DNA from: Haloplanus salinarum
GTDB taxonomy: Archaea; Halobacteriota; Halobacteria; Halobacteriales; Haloferacaceae
Assembly: GCF_024498175.1 (NCBI RefSeq)
Contig: NZ_CP101823.1
Span: forward strand, 2,796,987-2,860,986
Reading direction: 5' to 3'
DNA length: 64,000 nucleotides
A program made the translations under genes and the position numbers. Below, piece by piece: positions 8,648 to 17,169 of this stretch (positions are counted from its first letter, which is position 1; each line of letters opens with the position of its first letter). Under the pieces are notes generated by a model that saw only the letters and a list, made by a program, of their open reading frames with translations, searched no databases and had not been told where the DNA came from.

Positions 8648-9055
8648 TCAGCGCCCGTCCAGCCACGTCGCGACGAGCAGGAGCGTGAGCAGGCTAAAGG
8701 CGAGCAGGGAGAGGTTCGGGATGGTGAGGCCGACCACGGGCGCCCGCCACTGCACGGCCGCACACGGCCCGGCGAGGGTACACCGTGCCGTCGTCGCCTG
8801 CAGGACGGAGTGGTACGCCGCGAGACCGAGGCCGGGGAGCGCGAGCGGCAGCGCGGTCCGGTAGACGTCCGGCCGCCGGTCGAGGGCCGCGACCCCGAGG
8901 ACGACGACGAGCGGGTACATGAGGATCCGCTGGTACCAGCACAGCGTGCAGGGAACCAGCCCGAGGCCGAGGCTGAACCAGAGGCTACCGGCCGTCGCCA
9001 CTGCCGCGATGGCCGTCCCGAGGGCCAGTCGGCGCCGCGTGTCGGCGGGAGCCAC
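8648..9055 (-). CDS. dsbB: DsbB-type disulfide bond formation protein
   Basis: A 135-residue protein with four membrane helices and both DsbB redox pairs: Cys36/Cys39 in PCTLCWYQR and Cys92/Cys98 in RCTLAGPC. DsbB reoxidises an extracytoplasmic thiol oxidase and passes electrons to quinone. The membrane topology places both cysteine loops outside. It ends six bases from the start side of the upstream methyltransferase gene on the same strand, so co-transcription is possible. The other thiol-redox genes in the window (TlpA-like and CcdA at 30.3-31.6 kb) act in the opposite, reducing direction. Confidence 0.92.
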   Translation of the reverse strand: MAPADTRRRLALGTAIAAVATAGSLWFSLGLGLVPCTLCWYQRILMYPLVVVLGVAALDRRPDVYRTALPLALPGLGLAAYHSVLQATTARCTLAGPCAAVQWRAPVVGLTIPNLSLLAFSLLTLLLVATWLDGR

Positions 9056-9061
9056 GGGCGG

Positions 9062-9742
9062 TCAGGGCGCCACGCCGACCGTCAGGAGCGTCCCCCACTC
9101 CCGGTAGCGGTCGACCATGTCCTCGCGACGGTCCCAGTCGTCGGTCGGGAACGCCGCCGCCGACGGGATCTCGATCTCCCGGTCGGGGATCGTGTCCTGC
9201 TCGGCCACGTGGAGGCCCGCCGCGCGGAACGCCTCGCGGTACCGCTCGCGGTCCCAGAGTTGCATCTCGACGTCGACCTGCTCCTGCCACCGGTGGGTGT
9301 GTTCGCTCTCCTCGAAGAAGTTCACGGCACAGAAGAAGGTGCCGCCGGGACGGAGAACCCGTCGGATCTCAGCGAGGGTCGTCGCCGGATCGGTGGCGTA
9401 GTAGAACGCCTCCATGGACCAGACGTGATCGACGGTGCCGTCCCGGAAGGGGAGATGTTGGAAGTCGCCGGCGAGGAAACCGAGTGTCGGATCGTCGGTG
9501 TACGATCGGGCGTTGCGGACCATCGCCGTCGAGGCGTCGAGACCGACGCCGGACCCGATATCGCGCGTCTCGCGGAGCGCCCGGAGGGCGTAGCCCGATC
9601 CGGTGCCGAGGTCGAGGACCGTCTCGCCCGCCTCGACGGGCATCCGCGCGAGCGCCTCCTTGGCGGTGTGCCAGTGGCGCTCCTCCATTCCCCTGTCTTT
9701 CCCCTCGGCCGCCCACGCGTCGAACTCCGCCTGTACGCTCAT
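9062..9742 (-). CDS. Class I SAM-dependent methyltransferase
   Basis: A 226-residue protein with the Methyltransf_11 layout. Motif I is VLDLGTGSGYALRAL (residues about 43-57), followed by GVGLDASTAMV (acidic ribose-binding residue), FLAGDFQHLPFRDGTVDHVW (motif II region) and EIRRVLRPGGTFFCAVNFFE (motif III/post III). The substrate is not identifiable. ATG 9742 was chosen because it precedes the first conserved helices; the longer frame adds nine atypical residues. The stop is six bases from dsbB, so the two may form an operon. Confidence 0.85.
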   Translation of the reverse strand: MSVQAEFDAWAAEGKDRGMEERHWHTAKEALARMPVEAGETVLDLGTGSGYALRALRETRDIGSGVGLDASTAMVRNARSYTDDPTLGFLAGDFQHLPFRDGTVDHVWSMEAFYYATDPATTLAEIRRVLRPGGTFFCAVNFFEESEHTHRWQEQVDVEMQLWDRERYREAFRAAGLHVAEQDTIPDREIEIPSAAAFPTDDWDRREDMVDRYREWGTLLTVGVAP

Positions 9743-9794
9743 CACCGGATCACGAGGGGAGCGAGCCACAAACCTCTGCTGGAACGCGCGGCGA

Positions 9795-10179
9795 TCACAG
9801 CAGCCCCTTCACGGTGTTGATGACCGTCCACGTCGCCTGCTTGACTGGGTTGCCGTCCTCGCCGTCGATGACGACGCCGCGGCGGTCCGCTCCCCGTCCC
9901 GCCGGACGGTCCGTTCCGCACGGCGTCGACGTCGTTGCCGGCGAGCCGGTCGAACACGTGCCGCTCGGGGGCGTCGTCGGCCCGCTCCCGTCGGTCGTGT
10001 TCCACCGGGGGCTGCTGGGCGGGGCGCTGCTGGCGACGGTCCTCTTCTGGCAGGCCGTGTTTCGGGATCCCCCCGTTTCCCCGTCGGATCGTCGGACTGC
10101 GGCGATAGCCGTCGTCCGGCACGGCGGCCCGTTGCTGGGTCTCGCCGCCGTGCGGTGACGCCGGTCGCCCGATTCCCAC
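9795..10179 (-). pseudogene. Probable frameshifted haloarchaeal hypothetical gene
   Basis: A GTG at 10179 lies about 27 bases downstream of the AT-rich box at 10198-10211 and opens a polar, acidic reading (for example ADDAPERHVFDRLAGNDVDA) that then degrades into arginine-rich sequence near 9890. A different minus-strand frame carries a convincing end, GVVIDGEDGNPVKQATWTV then INTVKGLL and a stop at 9795, with GC in nearly every third codon position. One frameshift between about 9870 and 9930 would join them. No family is recognised. It could be a decayed gene, a sequencing indel, or a chance pairing; the opposite strand also shows a hydrophobic reading, which I consider its shadow. Confidence 0.4.
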
Positions 10180-10197
10180 ACGGCGAGAAGTGTCATC

Positions 10198-10211
10198 TAT
10201 TTATTAATATT
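10198..10211. promoter_or_regulatory. Symmetric TATA box between divergent genes
   Basis: tatttattaatatt is nearly palindromic and sits about 27 bases from the ATG at 10237 on the plus strand and from the GTG at 10179 on the minus strand, so it could serve both directions. Confidence 0.6.
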
Positions 10212-10236
10212 GGAGGGTCGAAGCGTCACCCGAGCC

Positions 10237-10659
10237 ATGCCCGTAGCTGATCTCGCACGCGACGACGTCGTGACGGCCGACGCCGAGGCGTCGGTGGACG
10301 AACTCGCATCGACGCTGAAGGAACGGAACGTCGGGAGCGTCGTCGTCACGCGGGACGACGAGTCGGTCGGGATCGTCACCGACCGCGACCTGACGGTCCG
10401 GGTGCTCGCGGCGGGGATCGACCCGACCGACACGACCGCTGCGGACGTGATGACCGAGGATCCGTGTACGATCGACCGGCGGGCGGGGTTCTACCGGGCG
10501 ACGGAGCTGATGAGCGAACACGGCGTCCGGCGACTCCCCGTCCACGACGAGGACGGCGACCTGGTGGGGATCCTCACGGCGGACGACCTGACCGAGTTGC
10601 TGGCCGACGAGATGGACGGGGTCGCGGAGATCATCCGCGCACAGCGTCCGCCGTACTGA
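10237..10659 (+). CDS. Two-CBS-domain protein
   Basis: A 140-residue cytoplasmic protein made of a CBS pair: CBS1 covers about residues 5-60 (VGSVVVTRDDESVGIVTDRD) and CBS2 about 70-125 (VRRLPVHDEDGDLVGILTAD). Such stand-alone pairs usually bind adenine nucleotides or SAM and act as energy or ligand sensors; the partner is unknown. Each domain has the typical G-(I/V)-(V/L)-T-x-x-D end that contacts the ribose. The ATG at 10237 is about 27 bases after the TATA box, giving a leaderless mRNA. The gene stands alone. Confidence 0.9.
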   Translation: MPVADLARDDVVTADAEASVDELASTLKERNVGSVVVTRDDESVGIVTDRDLTVRVLAAGIDPTDTTAADVMTEDPCTIDRRAGFYRATELMSEHGVRRLPVHDEDGDLVGILTADDLTELLADEMDGVAEIIRAQRPPY

Positions 10660-10742
10660 TACCGTCCCCGTGTCGCGGGGTTCGCCACCCGGGAGTGGCG
10701 GCCGTCGGTGTCGACTGACGGGCCCACGGGGCGGAACCGCCG

Positions 10743-11864
10743 TCAGTCCGCGGTCGCGACCCGGATCGCCTCGACGTCGGCGTCGGTCTTGAACGTCGTC
10801 CCGCCGTAGTGGGCGCGGGAGGCATCGTGGCCGGCCGCCCGGAGGTCGGCCAGGAACTCGTCCATCGCGTTCGCCGAGCGCCCCCACTGCTTGCAGAGGC
10901 GGTGCTGGTCGTAGTGGGTCGGCTCGTCGAGTTCGGCCGCGACGGTCTCCAGCATGCGGCTGGCACGGTCGGCCTCGCCCATGTCGTCGGTCAGCGCGTC
11001 GCGGACGGCGGCGACGAATTCGGGGTCGCGGATCGCGCCGAGCCAGAGCGGCCCCGCGGTGACGACCCGGCCGCTCCCGCAGGTCGGACACGTCTCAGGT
11101 GGGTGGGCGATCAACCCCCACTCCGCGTCGCGGGCGAGGCAGTCCTCGCAGTGGTGGACGTAGCCGAGTTCGTCGATGCACTCGTCGGCGCGGGTGGCCC
11201 GCCCGTCGAGTTCGAGGTAGGTCCGGGCGTAGTGTCGGGAGACGTGCGAGCAGACCGGACGGGCGGCGGTGTCGTAGCGGGCGGCGGTCCGCACCATCGC
11301 CGAGAGCAGGACCCGAAGCCCCATCTCGGGATGGTAGTCCGTGTTGCGGGGGACCGCGCCGTACGAGCGGACGCCGCTCTCGAAGTGGGCGCCACAGAGC
11401 GGCGCGGTGTCGGTGGCGGTGACACAGACCAGGTCACGCGCGCCGACGAACGCGGCGTCCGCGAAGGGGACGGGCGTGCCGAAGGGGTCGAGATCGATCA
11501 CGTCGAACGTCGACTCGTGCATGAGGGCGTTGGCGTTTCGCTCCACCACCGCGACGTCGTCCGCGAGGCCGGCGCGGGCGGCGTTCTCGCGGGCGAGGGC
11601 GACGGCGTCGGCGTCGGTGTCGGCGGCGGTCACGGCCCAGCCCTCGCTCGCGGCACGGAGCGCGCGGACGCCGCTGGCGGTCGTGGCGTCGAGATAGGAG
11701 TCGGCGCGGGGTTCGCGGTCCCGGTAGGCCCGGAGGACGGCCACGGTCACGTCGCGGTTCAGTTCCTGCGTCGGGTTGTAGAAGACGCCGTCGCCGCGGC
11801 CCTCGCTCGCCCCGTCGCGGGCGTCGGGCACCTCGAACTCCACCTGCCCCTCGGTGACGCGCAT
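10743..11864 (-). CDS. trm1: tRNA (guanine(26)-N(2))-dimethyltransferase
   Basis: A 373-residue Trm1 that dimethylates G26 of tRNA with SAM. The SAM-binding motif I is [14 protein letters not shown] (residues 59-72), the acidic motif II is [15 protein letters not shown], and the catalytic motif IV is [11 protein letters not shown] (124-134). The C-terminal part contains a zinc site formed by HCEDCL and CPTCGSGRV, as in other archaeal Trm1 proteins, followed by a helical tRNA-binding region. The start [10 protein letters not shown] is the canonical archaeal N-terminus. It stands alone on the minus strand. Confidence 0.95.
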   Translation of the reverse strand: MRVTEGQVEFEVPDARDGASEGRGDGVFYNPTQELNRDVTVAVLRAYRDREPRADSYLDATTASGVRALRAASEGWAVTAADTDADAVALARENAARAGLADDVAVVERNANALMHESTFDVIDLDPFGTPVPFADAAFVGARDLVCVTATDTAPLCGAHFESGVRSYGAVPRNTDYHPEMGLRVLLSAMVRTAARYDTAARPVCSHVSRHYARTYLELDGRATRADECIDELGYVHHCEDCLARDAEWGLIAHPPETCPTCGSGRVVTAGPLWLGAIRDPEFVAAVRDALTDDMGEADRASRMLETVAAELDEPTHYDQHRLCKQWGRSANAMDEFLADLRAAGHDASRAHYGGTTFKTDADVEAIRVATAD

Positions 11865-11987
11865 GGTTGGCGTGGGCGGGGCGGGCCGAAAAGCGCCGCG
11901 GTTCGATCGGAGTGGTGTCCGACGCCAGTCCGCCGGTCGTCCGACCGACCGAACCCCTTTAGACGGCGAGGCCCGAGGATTCGCGTC

Positions 11988-12335
11988 GTGAGCGAGGTGG
12001 AGGACTGGCGGGCGGCGCTCGCGTCGGCGGGAGAGCTATCCGGGCCCATCGTCGACGCCATCCTCTCGGCCCACGGCGACCGGGGCCAGCGGGCCATCGA
12101 GGCCGTCTCGGAGGAGCGCGTCAAGCAGTACCGGGATTTCACGGTCGTCGTCGGCCACGACGACGAGTACATCGTCGAGGACGGCGGCTGTACCTGCAAG
12201 GACGCCGAGTACAACCTCGACACCGACGATCCGAGCCAGCGGTGCTGGCACGCGCTGGCCGTCGAGGTGGCCGAGCGTGTCGACGCCGTCGACCACCACG
12301 ACATGTGGTACTCCGAGGTTCGGGAGTTCCTGTAG
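11988..12335 (+). CDS. SWIM zinc-finger protein, haloarchaeal
   Basis: A 115-residue protein starting at GTG 11988. The C-terminal half contains a SWIM-type zinc motif: Cys68 and Cys70 in [11 protein letters not shown] and Cys86 and His88 in [14 protein letters not shown], preceded by a beta-rich [15 protein letters not shown] segment, as in the standard SWIM layout (CxC...CxH). SWIM fingers mediate DNA or protein contacts and occur in recombination-associated complexes in other organisms; a role here is unknown. The N-terminal 50 residues are helical. It ends 49 bases before the acyl-CoA dehydrogenase gene and could be co-transcribed with it. Confidence 0.75.
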   Translation: MSEVEDWRAALASAGELSGPIVDAILSAHGDRGQRAIEAVSEERVKQYRDFTVVVGHDDEYIVEDGGCTCKDAEYNLDTDDPSQRCWHALAVEVAERVDAVDHHDMWYSEVREFL

Positions 12336-12384
12336 TCGGCGAGCCGAGAGGAAGAACTTTCACCCGGCCACACCCACCTCCGTC

Positions 12385-13545
12385 ATGCTCGATTACGTCG
12401 ACCTGGAGACCGACCTCGATCAGGAGGAGCGACTGATCCGGGACACCGCCCGCGAGTTCGTCGACGAGGAGGTCCGCCCCGACATCGGCGAACACTTCCT
12501 CGACGGAACGTTCCCGACCGATCTCATCCCGGAGATGGGCGAACTGGGGTTTTACGCGCCGAACCTCGACGGCTACGGCCTGCCGAACGTGAGCGAGCGG
12601 GCCTACGGACTCCTGATGCAGGAACTCGAGGCCGGTGACTCGGGCGTCCGCTCGATGGCGAGTGTCCAGGGGGCGCTGGTGATGTACCCCATCCACGCCT
12701 TCGGGACGGCCGACCAGAAGGAGCGGTGGCTCCCCGCTCTGGGGCGGGGCGAGGCGGTGGGCTGTTTCGGCCTGACCGAACCCGAACACGGCTCGGACCC
12801 GTCGTCGATGGCGACGACCGCCGAGCGCGACGGCGACGGCTACCGGCTCTCGGGGTCGAAGACCTGGATCACGAACGCGCCCATCGCGGACGTGGCGGTG
12901 GTCTGGGCGCGGGACCGCTCCGCCGAGGGGAGCCCGGTCCGGGGCTTTCTCGTCGAGACGGACCGCGACGGCGTGACCACCCAGCCGATCCACGAGAAGC
13001 TCTCCCTGCGGGCGTCGATCACCGGCGAGATCAGCCTCTCGAACGCGTGGGTCCCCGAGGCGGACGTCCTCGACGTCGAGGGGATGAAAGGACCGCTCTC
13101 CTGTCTCACCCAGGCCCGGTACGGCATCGCGTGGGGGGCGGTCGGCGCCGCCCGGGACTGCTTCGAGACGGCCCGGGAGTACGCCACCGAGCGCGAACAG
13201 TTCGGCAGACCGATCGGCGCCTTCCAGCTCCAACAGGAGAAACTCGCCGAGACGGCGACCCGGATCACGACCGCCCAACTGCTGGCCCACCGGCTCGCGG
13301 ACCTGAAAGAGCGGGGTGACCTCCGGCCCCAGCAGGTGTCGATGGCCAAACGCAACAACGTCCGGATGGCCCGCGAGGAGTCCCGGCGCGCCCGCGAGAT
13401 GCTCGGCGGCAACGGCATCACCGCCGACTACCCGCCGATGCGGCACCTCGCGAACATGGAGACGGTGTACACCTACGAGGGCACCCACGACATCCACTCG
13501 CTGATCCTCGGCGAGGACCTGACGGGGCTGTCCGCGTTCGAGTGA
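12385..13545 (+). CDS. Acyl-CoA dehydrogenase, glutaryl-CoA dehydrogenase-like
   Basis: A 386-residue FAD enzyme. The family blocks are CFGLTEPEHGSDPSSM (residues 127-142, flavin contact), GSKTWITNAPIADVAVVWAR (157-176), AREYATEREQFGRPIGAFQ (263-281) and YEGTHDIHSLILG (364-376). Glu365 in YEGTHDI is the expected catalytic base. The combination TWITNAPIADVAVVWAR and EGTHDIH matches the glutaryl-CoA dehydrogenase branch, which also decarboxylates; whether glutaryl-CoA is the substrate here cannot be shown. No ETF or CoA ligase genes are adjacent, so the electron acceptor must be encoded elsewhere. Confidence 0.88.
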   Translation: MLDYVDLETDLDQEERLIRDTAREFVDEEVRPDIGEHFLDGTFPTDLIPEMGELGFYAPNLDGYGLPNVSERAYGLLMQELEAGDSGVRSMASVQGALVMYPIHAFGTADQKERWLPALGRGEAVGCFGLTEPEHGSDPSSMATTAERDGDGYRLSGSKTWITNAPIADVAVVWARDRSAEGSPVRGFLVETDRDGVTTQPIHEKLSLRASITGEISLSNAWVPEADVLDVEGMKGPLSCLTQARYGIAWGAVGAARDCFETAREYATEREQFGRPIGAFQLQQEKLAETATRITTAQLLAHRLADLKERGDLRPQQVSMAKRNNVRMAREESRRAREMLGGNGITADYPPMRHLANMETVYTYEGTHDIHSLILGEDLTGLSAFE

Positions 13546-13622
13546 CGGACGGTCGTGTGTGGTGTGTGCCCATCACCCACGTTTCCAAGGGCGCCCTGGC
13601 CGTACGACCGAGGTGAACGGCC

Positions 13623-13919
13623 ATGTGTCCCGCCACGTGCCACGGTCCCGACGGCCTCGACCTCTCCCGGGAGGAGGCGTGGGTCCTCCACGTCGCGATC
13701 CTGGCTCACGTCGAGCGACGGGTCGAGGCCGGCCGATCGCCCGACCGGGGGGTCGCGCTCCTGGATCGGGTCGAGGCGTGCGAACCACTCGATACGGGCG
13801 ATCGCTCCCTCGTCCGCGGCGCGCTCACGACGTATCTGACCGACGCGCCGGAACGCGACCGCGAGCCGGCGCGGTCGATCCTGTCGACCCTCGACGCTCA
13901 GCCCTCGTCGAGCCAGTAG
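13623..13919 (+). CDS. Conserved haloarchaeal small protein (hypothetical)
   Basis: A 98-residue polar protein. After a short cysteine-containing leader, LSREEAWVLHVAILAHVERR forms a clear amphipathic helix and the rest is predicted helical (RSLVRGALTTYLTDAPERD). This layout resembles a DUF found only in haloarchaea; no function is known. ATG 13623 gives GC-rich third positions throughout. Its last 22 bases overlap the end of the convergent cupin gene. Confidence 0.6.
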   Translation: MCPATCHGPDGLDLSREEAWVLHVAILAHVERRVEAGRSPDRGVALLDRVEACEPLDTGDRSLVRGALTTYLTDAPERDREPARSILSTLDAQPSSSQ

Positions 13920-14377
13920 TCGACGTCGTCGTCGCGGCGGTAGTAGCCTTCGACCGTTCGCGGGTCGTCGCCGCCGGGGGGCGATCCCGCGTAGACGCCG
14001 ATCTTTCCCGAGTCGGGGTAGACCGTCACGTCCGGATCGTTCATCGTCGAGACGGCCAGATACCGCAGGGGGTCGTCCCCGTCGTTGACGACGCGGTGAG
14101 CGCCGTCGGAACCGACCGGGAAGGCGACGTAGTCGCCCGATCGGAGCGACTCGACGCCGTCGGCGGTTCGGAGCTGTCCCGCTCCCGCGAGGACGTAGAC
14201 GGCCTCCTCGTTGCCGGTATGAAAGTGAAAGGGCCAGGACTTCTCCCCGGGCGGTAGTTCGTAGAGCGAGCAACCGAGTCGGTCGCCGCCGGCGGCGGTA
14301 GCGAGTCGCTTCCGCCGGAACCCCGTCTCGCCGCGGTCGACCGTCTCCCAGTCGAGGTCGGCTTCGTTGACGCGCAT
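13898..14377 (-). CDS. Cupin-domain protein
   Basis: A 159-residue single-domain cupin. The metal-binding motif 1 is PFHFHTGNEEAVYVLAGAGQ (about residues 48-67: the two histidines, Glu and a following turn) and motif 2 is the segment DYVAFPVGSDGAHRVVNDGD with the last histidine ligand. The spacing fits a Mn- or Fe-binding cupin. A C-terminal tail (PDVTVYPDSGKIGVYAGSPP) is seen in a group of cupins linked to sugar or small-molecule binding. The reaction is unknown. ATG 14377 was chosen because it begins the conserved VNEADLDWE region. Confidence 0.85.
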   Translation of the reverse strand: MRVNEADLDWETVDRGETGFRRKRLATAAGGDRLGCSLYELPPGEKSWPFHFHTGNEEAVYVLAGAGQLRTADGVESLRSGDYVAFPVGSDGAHRVVNDGDDPLRYLAVSTMNDPDVTVYPDSGKIGVYAGSPPGGDDPRTVEGYYRRDDDVDYWLDEG

Positions 14378-14469
14378 GGCGGCGGTTCGGGCGCCGCCGT
14401 CAAATGTCGAGGGGTGCGACGGCGGCGCACCGAGCGCCGCACGCGGCCGCGGAGCCGGGGGTCCGCAAA

Positions 14470-14480
14470 AAATATATAAT
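14470..14480 (+). promoter_or_regulatory. TATA box of the second MFS gene
   Basis: aaatatataat lies about 30 bases before the ATG at 14507 in an AT-rich patch (14466-14506) that contrasts sharply with its GC-rich surroundings. Confidence 0.65.
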
Positions 14481-14506
14481 CTATAGAGTGCTACAAATGA
14501 CAAGGT

Positions 14507-15757
14507 ATGTCACAGTTGGGGATGTCCCGGTGGGACGAACGCCACGCGGCGCTGTCGGCGTGCGTGGGCGCGTACTTCGCGGTGCGGCTCGCCCAACTGC
14601 TCGTCAGTCCCCTCGTGCCGTCGCTCCGGGCGACGTTCGGCGTCTCCCGCGGGACCGTCGGGGTGATCCTCACCGGAATGTGGCTGGTGTACGCCTGTTC
14701 GCAGGTGCCGAGCGGCGCCGCGGCCGACCGCTACGGGCCGCGCCGGGTCGTCCTCGCGGCGTTGGGGTGTACGACCGCCGCCGCGCTGGCGCTCGCGGCC
14801 GCGCCGTCGGTACTCGCGTTCGGCGCCTTCGCGCTCGCCCTCGGCATGGGTGCGGGGCTCTACTACACGCCGGCGACGGCGTTGCTCTCCGAGCGGTTCG
14901 ACGACGTGGGTCGTGTCATCGGCGTCCACCGGATGGGGAGTCAGGCTGCGGGCCTGGTCGCACCGGTGCTGGCGGCGCTTCTCGGCGCGCGTTTCGGCTG
15001 GCGGGCCGCCGTCGGGAGCGGTGCGCTCGTGGCCGCGGGGTGTCTCGCCGCCGTGGTCCTGCGTGGGTCGGCGACGTCGCCGTCGGTCGCCACGGCGACG
15101 GACGGCGGCACGACGGTCGGGCCACGGACGCTGCTCGGTGTCCTCGCTCGACCGTCCGTCGCGTTCGCCGCCGGACTGGCCGCCGTAGGGGAGTTCGCCG
15201 CGCTGGCGACGCTCTCCTTTCTGCCGACGTTCCTCGCCGAGCACCACGGGGTGTCGACGTCGGTGGCGGGCGCCCTCTTCGGGGGGTATTTCCTCGTCGT
15301 GGCGTCGCTCCAGCCCGTGAGCGGGTGGCTCTCCGACCGCCTCGGCCGCGACGCCGTCACCGGGGTGCTGTTCGCCGGCGGCGCCGTCGGCTACGCGGCG
15401 CTCGCCGTCGGGGAGGGACTCGCCGTCGCCGGCCCGGCCGTGATACTCGTCGGCGCCGCGATGGCGTGGGGGCCGCCCGTCCAGTCGCGGGCGGTCGACG
15501 CCCTCGCCGACGCCGAACGCGGCGTCGGGTTCGGCGCGGTCCGGACGGGCTACATCCTCGTCGGCGCCCTCGGCCCGGCGGCGGTCGGGGGGCTCGCCGA
15601 CGCCGCCGGCTGGGCCGTGGGTGTCGGCCTCCTCGCCGGGATGCTCGGGTGTGCGACCGTCGCCCTCGCACTCGCCCACCTCGTCGGTCACGAGCGCCGA
15701 CCGCCCGGGTCGTCGACGTTCGGCCTGTTCGTCGCCTCGGACGGGGACGGGACGTGA
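14507..15757 (+). CDS. MFS transporter
   Basis: A 416-residue carrier with about 12 membrane segments. Motif A between helices 2 and 3 is SGAAADRYGPRRVVLAA (about residues 68-84), and its second-half counterpart is SGWLSDRLGRDAVTGVLF. This is the general MFS drug/sugar carrier fold; the substrate cannot be deduced. A strong TATA box precedes it. It is convergent with the biotin transporter operon, six bases separating the two ends. ATG 14522 is an alternative start five residues in. Confidence 0.85.
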   Translation: MSQLGMSRWDERHAALSACVGAYFAVRLAQLLVSPLVPSLRATFGVSRGTVGVILTGMWLVYACSQVPSGAAADRYGPRRVVLAALGCTTAAALALAAAPSVLAFGAFALALGMGAGLYYTPATALLSERFDDVGRVIGVHRMGSQAAGLVAPVLAALLGARFGWRAAVGSGALVAAGCLAAVVLRGSATSPSVATATDGGTTVGPRTLLGVLARPSVAFAAGLAAVGEFAALATLSFLPTFLAEHHGVSTSVAGALFGGYFLVVASLQPVSGWLSDRLGRDAVTGVLFAGGAVGYAALAVGEGLAVAGPAVILVGAAMAWGPPVQSRAVDALADAERGVGFGAVRTGYILVGALGPAAVGGLADAAGWAVGVGLLAGMLGCATVALALAHLVGHERRPPGSSTFGLFVASDGDGT

Positions 15758-15763
15758 GCCCCG

Positions 15764-16471
15764 TCACGCGACGGCCCACGCCAGCAACGCCACGCCGACG
15801 AGCGTCGCCGGGGCGTCGCGCCACGTCGGCGAGAGCGCGGGGAGGGTCGGGTTCCACGCGAAACAGCGGGCTTGGAGGGCGAGCGCGAACCGGTCGGCAC
15901 GGCGGAACACCCGCCGGAGGCCCGTGACGCCGATCAGCCGGATCCGCTCGCGGAGGGAGCGCTCGGAGCCGAGGCGGGCGTGCATCGCCGCCCGGACGGT
16001 CGCGAGGTCGTCGCGGAGGACGGGGAGAAAACGGAGGACGAACCCGACGCCCGCACCGAGGACGACGCCGACCCGTCCGGGCAGCAGCCACTGGATGGCG
16101 ACCCGCGACTCGCGGACGCGGGTGGTGCGGATGTAGGCCGTGGAGACGAGCAGGAGGAGGAGGACCCGGTAGCTCGCCAGCGCGGGCGTGACGGCGTCGG
16201 CGACGACGAACCACGGGGCGCCGAGGGTCGCCGCCTCGACCAGCGGCCCGGCGACGAGAAAGGGCAGGAACGCGCGGTAGGAACGGAGGCTGGCGGCGAC
16301 CGGCGTCGCGGCCAGTCGGCAGACACCGCCGACGAAGGCCGTCAGCGCGACCAGTCCCGCGGGCGTCGTGTGGGCGAACGCCGCGACGGCGACGGCCGCC
16401 TGGACGAACAGCTTGGTCCGGGGGTCGAGGCGGTGGACGTAGGTGTCGCCCGCGACGTATCGGAGGTTCAT
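15764..16471 (-). CDS. bioN: ECF transporter T component (BioN)
   Basis: A 235-residue membrane protein of the CbiQ/EcfT family, with hydrophobic helices in its first 130 residues and two arginine-containing coupling helices, of which MHARLGSERSLRERIRLIG and the later ADRFALALQARCF segment are recognisable. EcfT connects the ATPase to the substrate-binding subunit in the membrane. Third gene of bioY-bioM-bioN; its ATG overlaps the end of bioM by four bases. Confidence 0.9.
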   Translation of the reverse strand: MNLRYVAGDTYVHRLDPRTKLFVQAAVAVAAFAHTTPAGLVALTAFVGGVCRLAATPVAASLRSYRAFLPFLVAGPLVEAATLGAPWFVVADAVTPALASYRVLLLLLVSTAYIRTTRVRESRVAIQWLLPGRVGVVLGAGVGFVLRFLPVLRDDLATVRAAMHARLGSERSLRERIRLIGVTGLRRVFRRADRFALALQARCFAWNPTLPALSPTWRDAPATLVGVALLAWAVA

Positions 16472-17169
16472 GGGGGGCGGACGCCACGCTCGGCGAGCGC
16501 CGCGGGCGAGGGATCGGCGTCGTCGAGGGCGACCGCCCCGTCCGCGAGGACGACGATCCGGTCGGCGAGCGCCGCCACGTCCCGCAGGTCGTGGGTGACG
16601 ACGACGATCCCGACCCCCTCGTCACGGAGCGCCCGCAGTCGGTCCAGAACCGACCGCCGGGCGGCCCAATCCAGGCCGGTGAACGGTTCGTCGAGGACGA
16701 GGTGGTCGGGATCCATCGCCAGCGCGCCCGCGATGGCGACCCGCTCCCGCTCGCCGCCGGAGAGTTCGTCGATGCGCTCCTCGCCCCGGCCGGCCATGCG
16801 GACGGCGTCGAGGGCGTCGGCCACGCGGCGGTCGATGTCCGCACGCTCGAGCCCCAGGTTCTCGGGGCCGAAGGCCACGTCCGAGCCGACGGTGGCGGCG
16901 ACGAAGCCGTCGCGGGGGTCCTGAAACACCATGCCGACGGCGGAGCGGGCGGCGACCGGGTCGTCGTCGACGGGGCGGCCGTTCACCGACACGGTCCCGC
17001 GGTCCGGTGTGAGCAGGCCGTTGAAGCCGCGGACGAGCGTGGTCTTGCCGGAGCCGTTGGCGCCCGCGAGGACGAGGAACTCCCCGTCCCCGACGGCGAG
17101 GGAGACGTCGTCGACGGCGAGGACGTCCTCGCCGTACCGGTAGGTGTACCCCTCGACGGTGATCGTCAT
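16468..17169 (-). CDS. bioM: ECF transporter ATPase (BioM)
   Basis: A 233-residue ABC ATPase that powers biotin uptake. It has Walker A GANGSGKTT (residues 36-44), Q-loop VFQDPRDGF, signature ELSGGERERVAIAGALAM, Walker B HLVLDEPFTGLD and switch histidine VVVTHDL. The DPRDGFV sequence after the Q-loop is typical of EcfA-type ATPases. A single ATPase is present, so it would function as a homodimer. ATG 17169 overlaps bioY by four bases, indicating a tightly coupled operon. Confidence 0.93.
   Translation of the reverse strand: MTITVEGYTYRYGEDVLAVDDVSLAVGDGEFLVLAGANGSGKTTLVRGFNGLLTPDRGTVSVNGRPVDDDPVAARSAVGMVFQDPRDGFVAATVGSDVAFGPENLGLERADIDRRVADALDAVRMAGRGEERIDELSGGERERVAIAGALAMDPDHLVLDEPFTGLDWAARRSVLDRLRALRDEGVGIVVVTHDLRDVAALADRIVVLADGAVALDDADPSPAALAERGVRPP

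Noticed and set aside
9820-10158. A hydrophobic plus-strand frame suggesting a membrane protein.
   Set aside because: The antisense of an acidic haloarchaeal gene reads as hydrophobic, the frame lacks a promoter, and the minus strand has both a promoter at leaderless distance and a convincing C-terminus.
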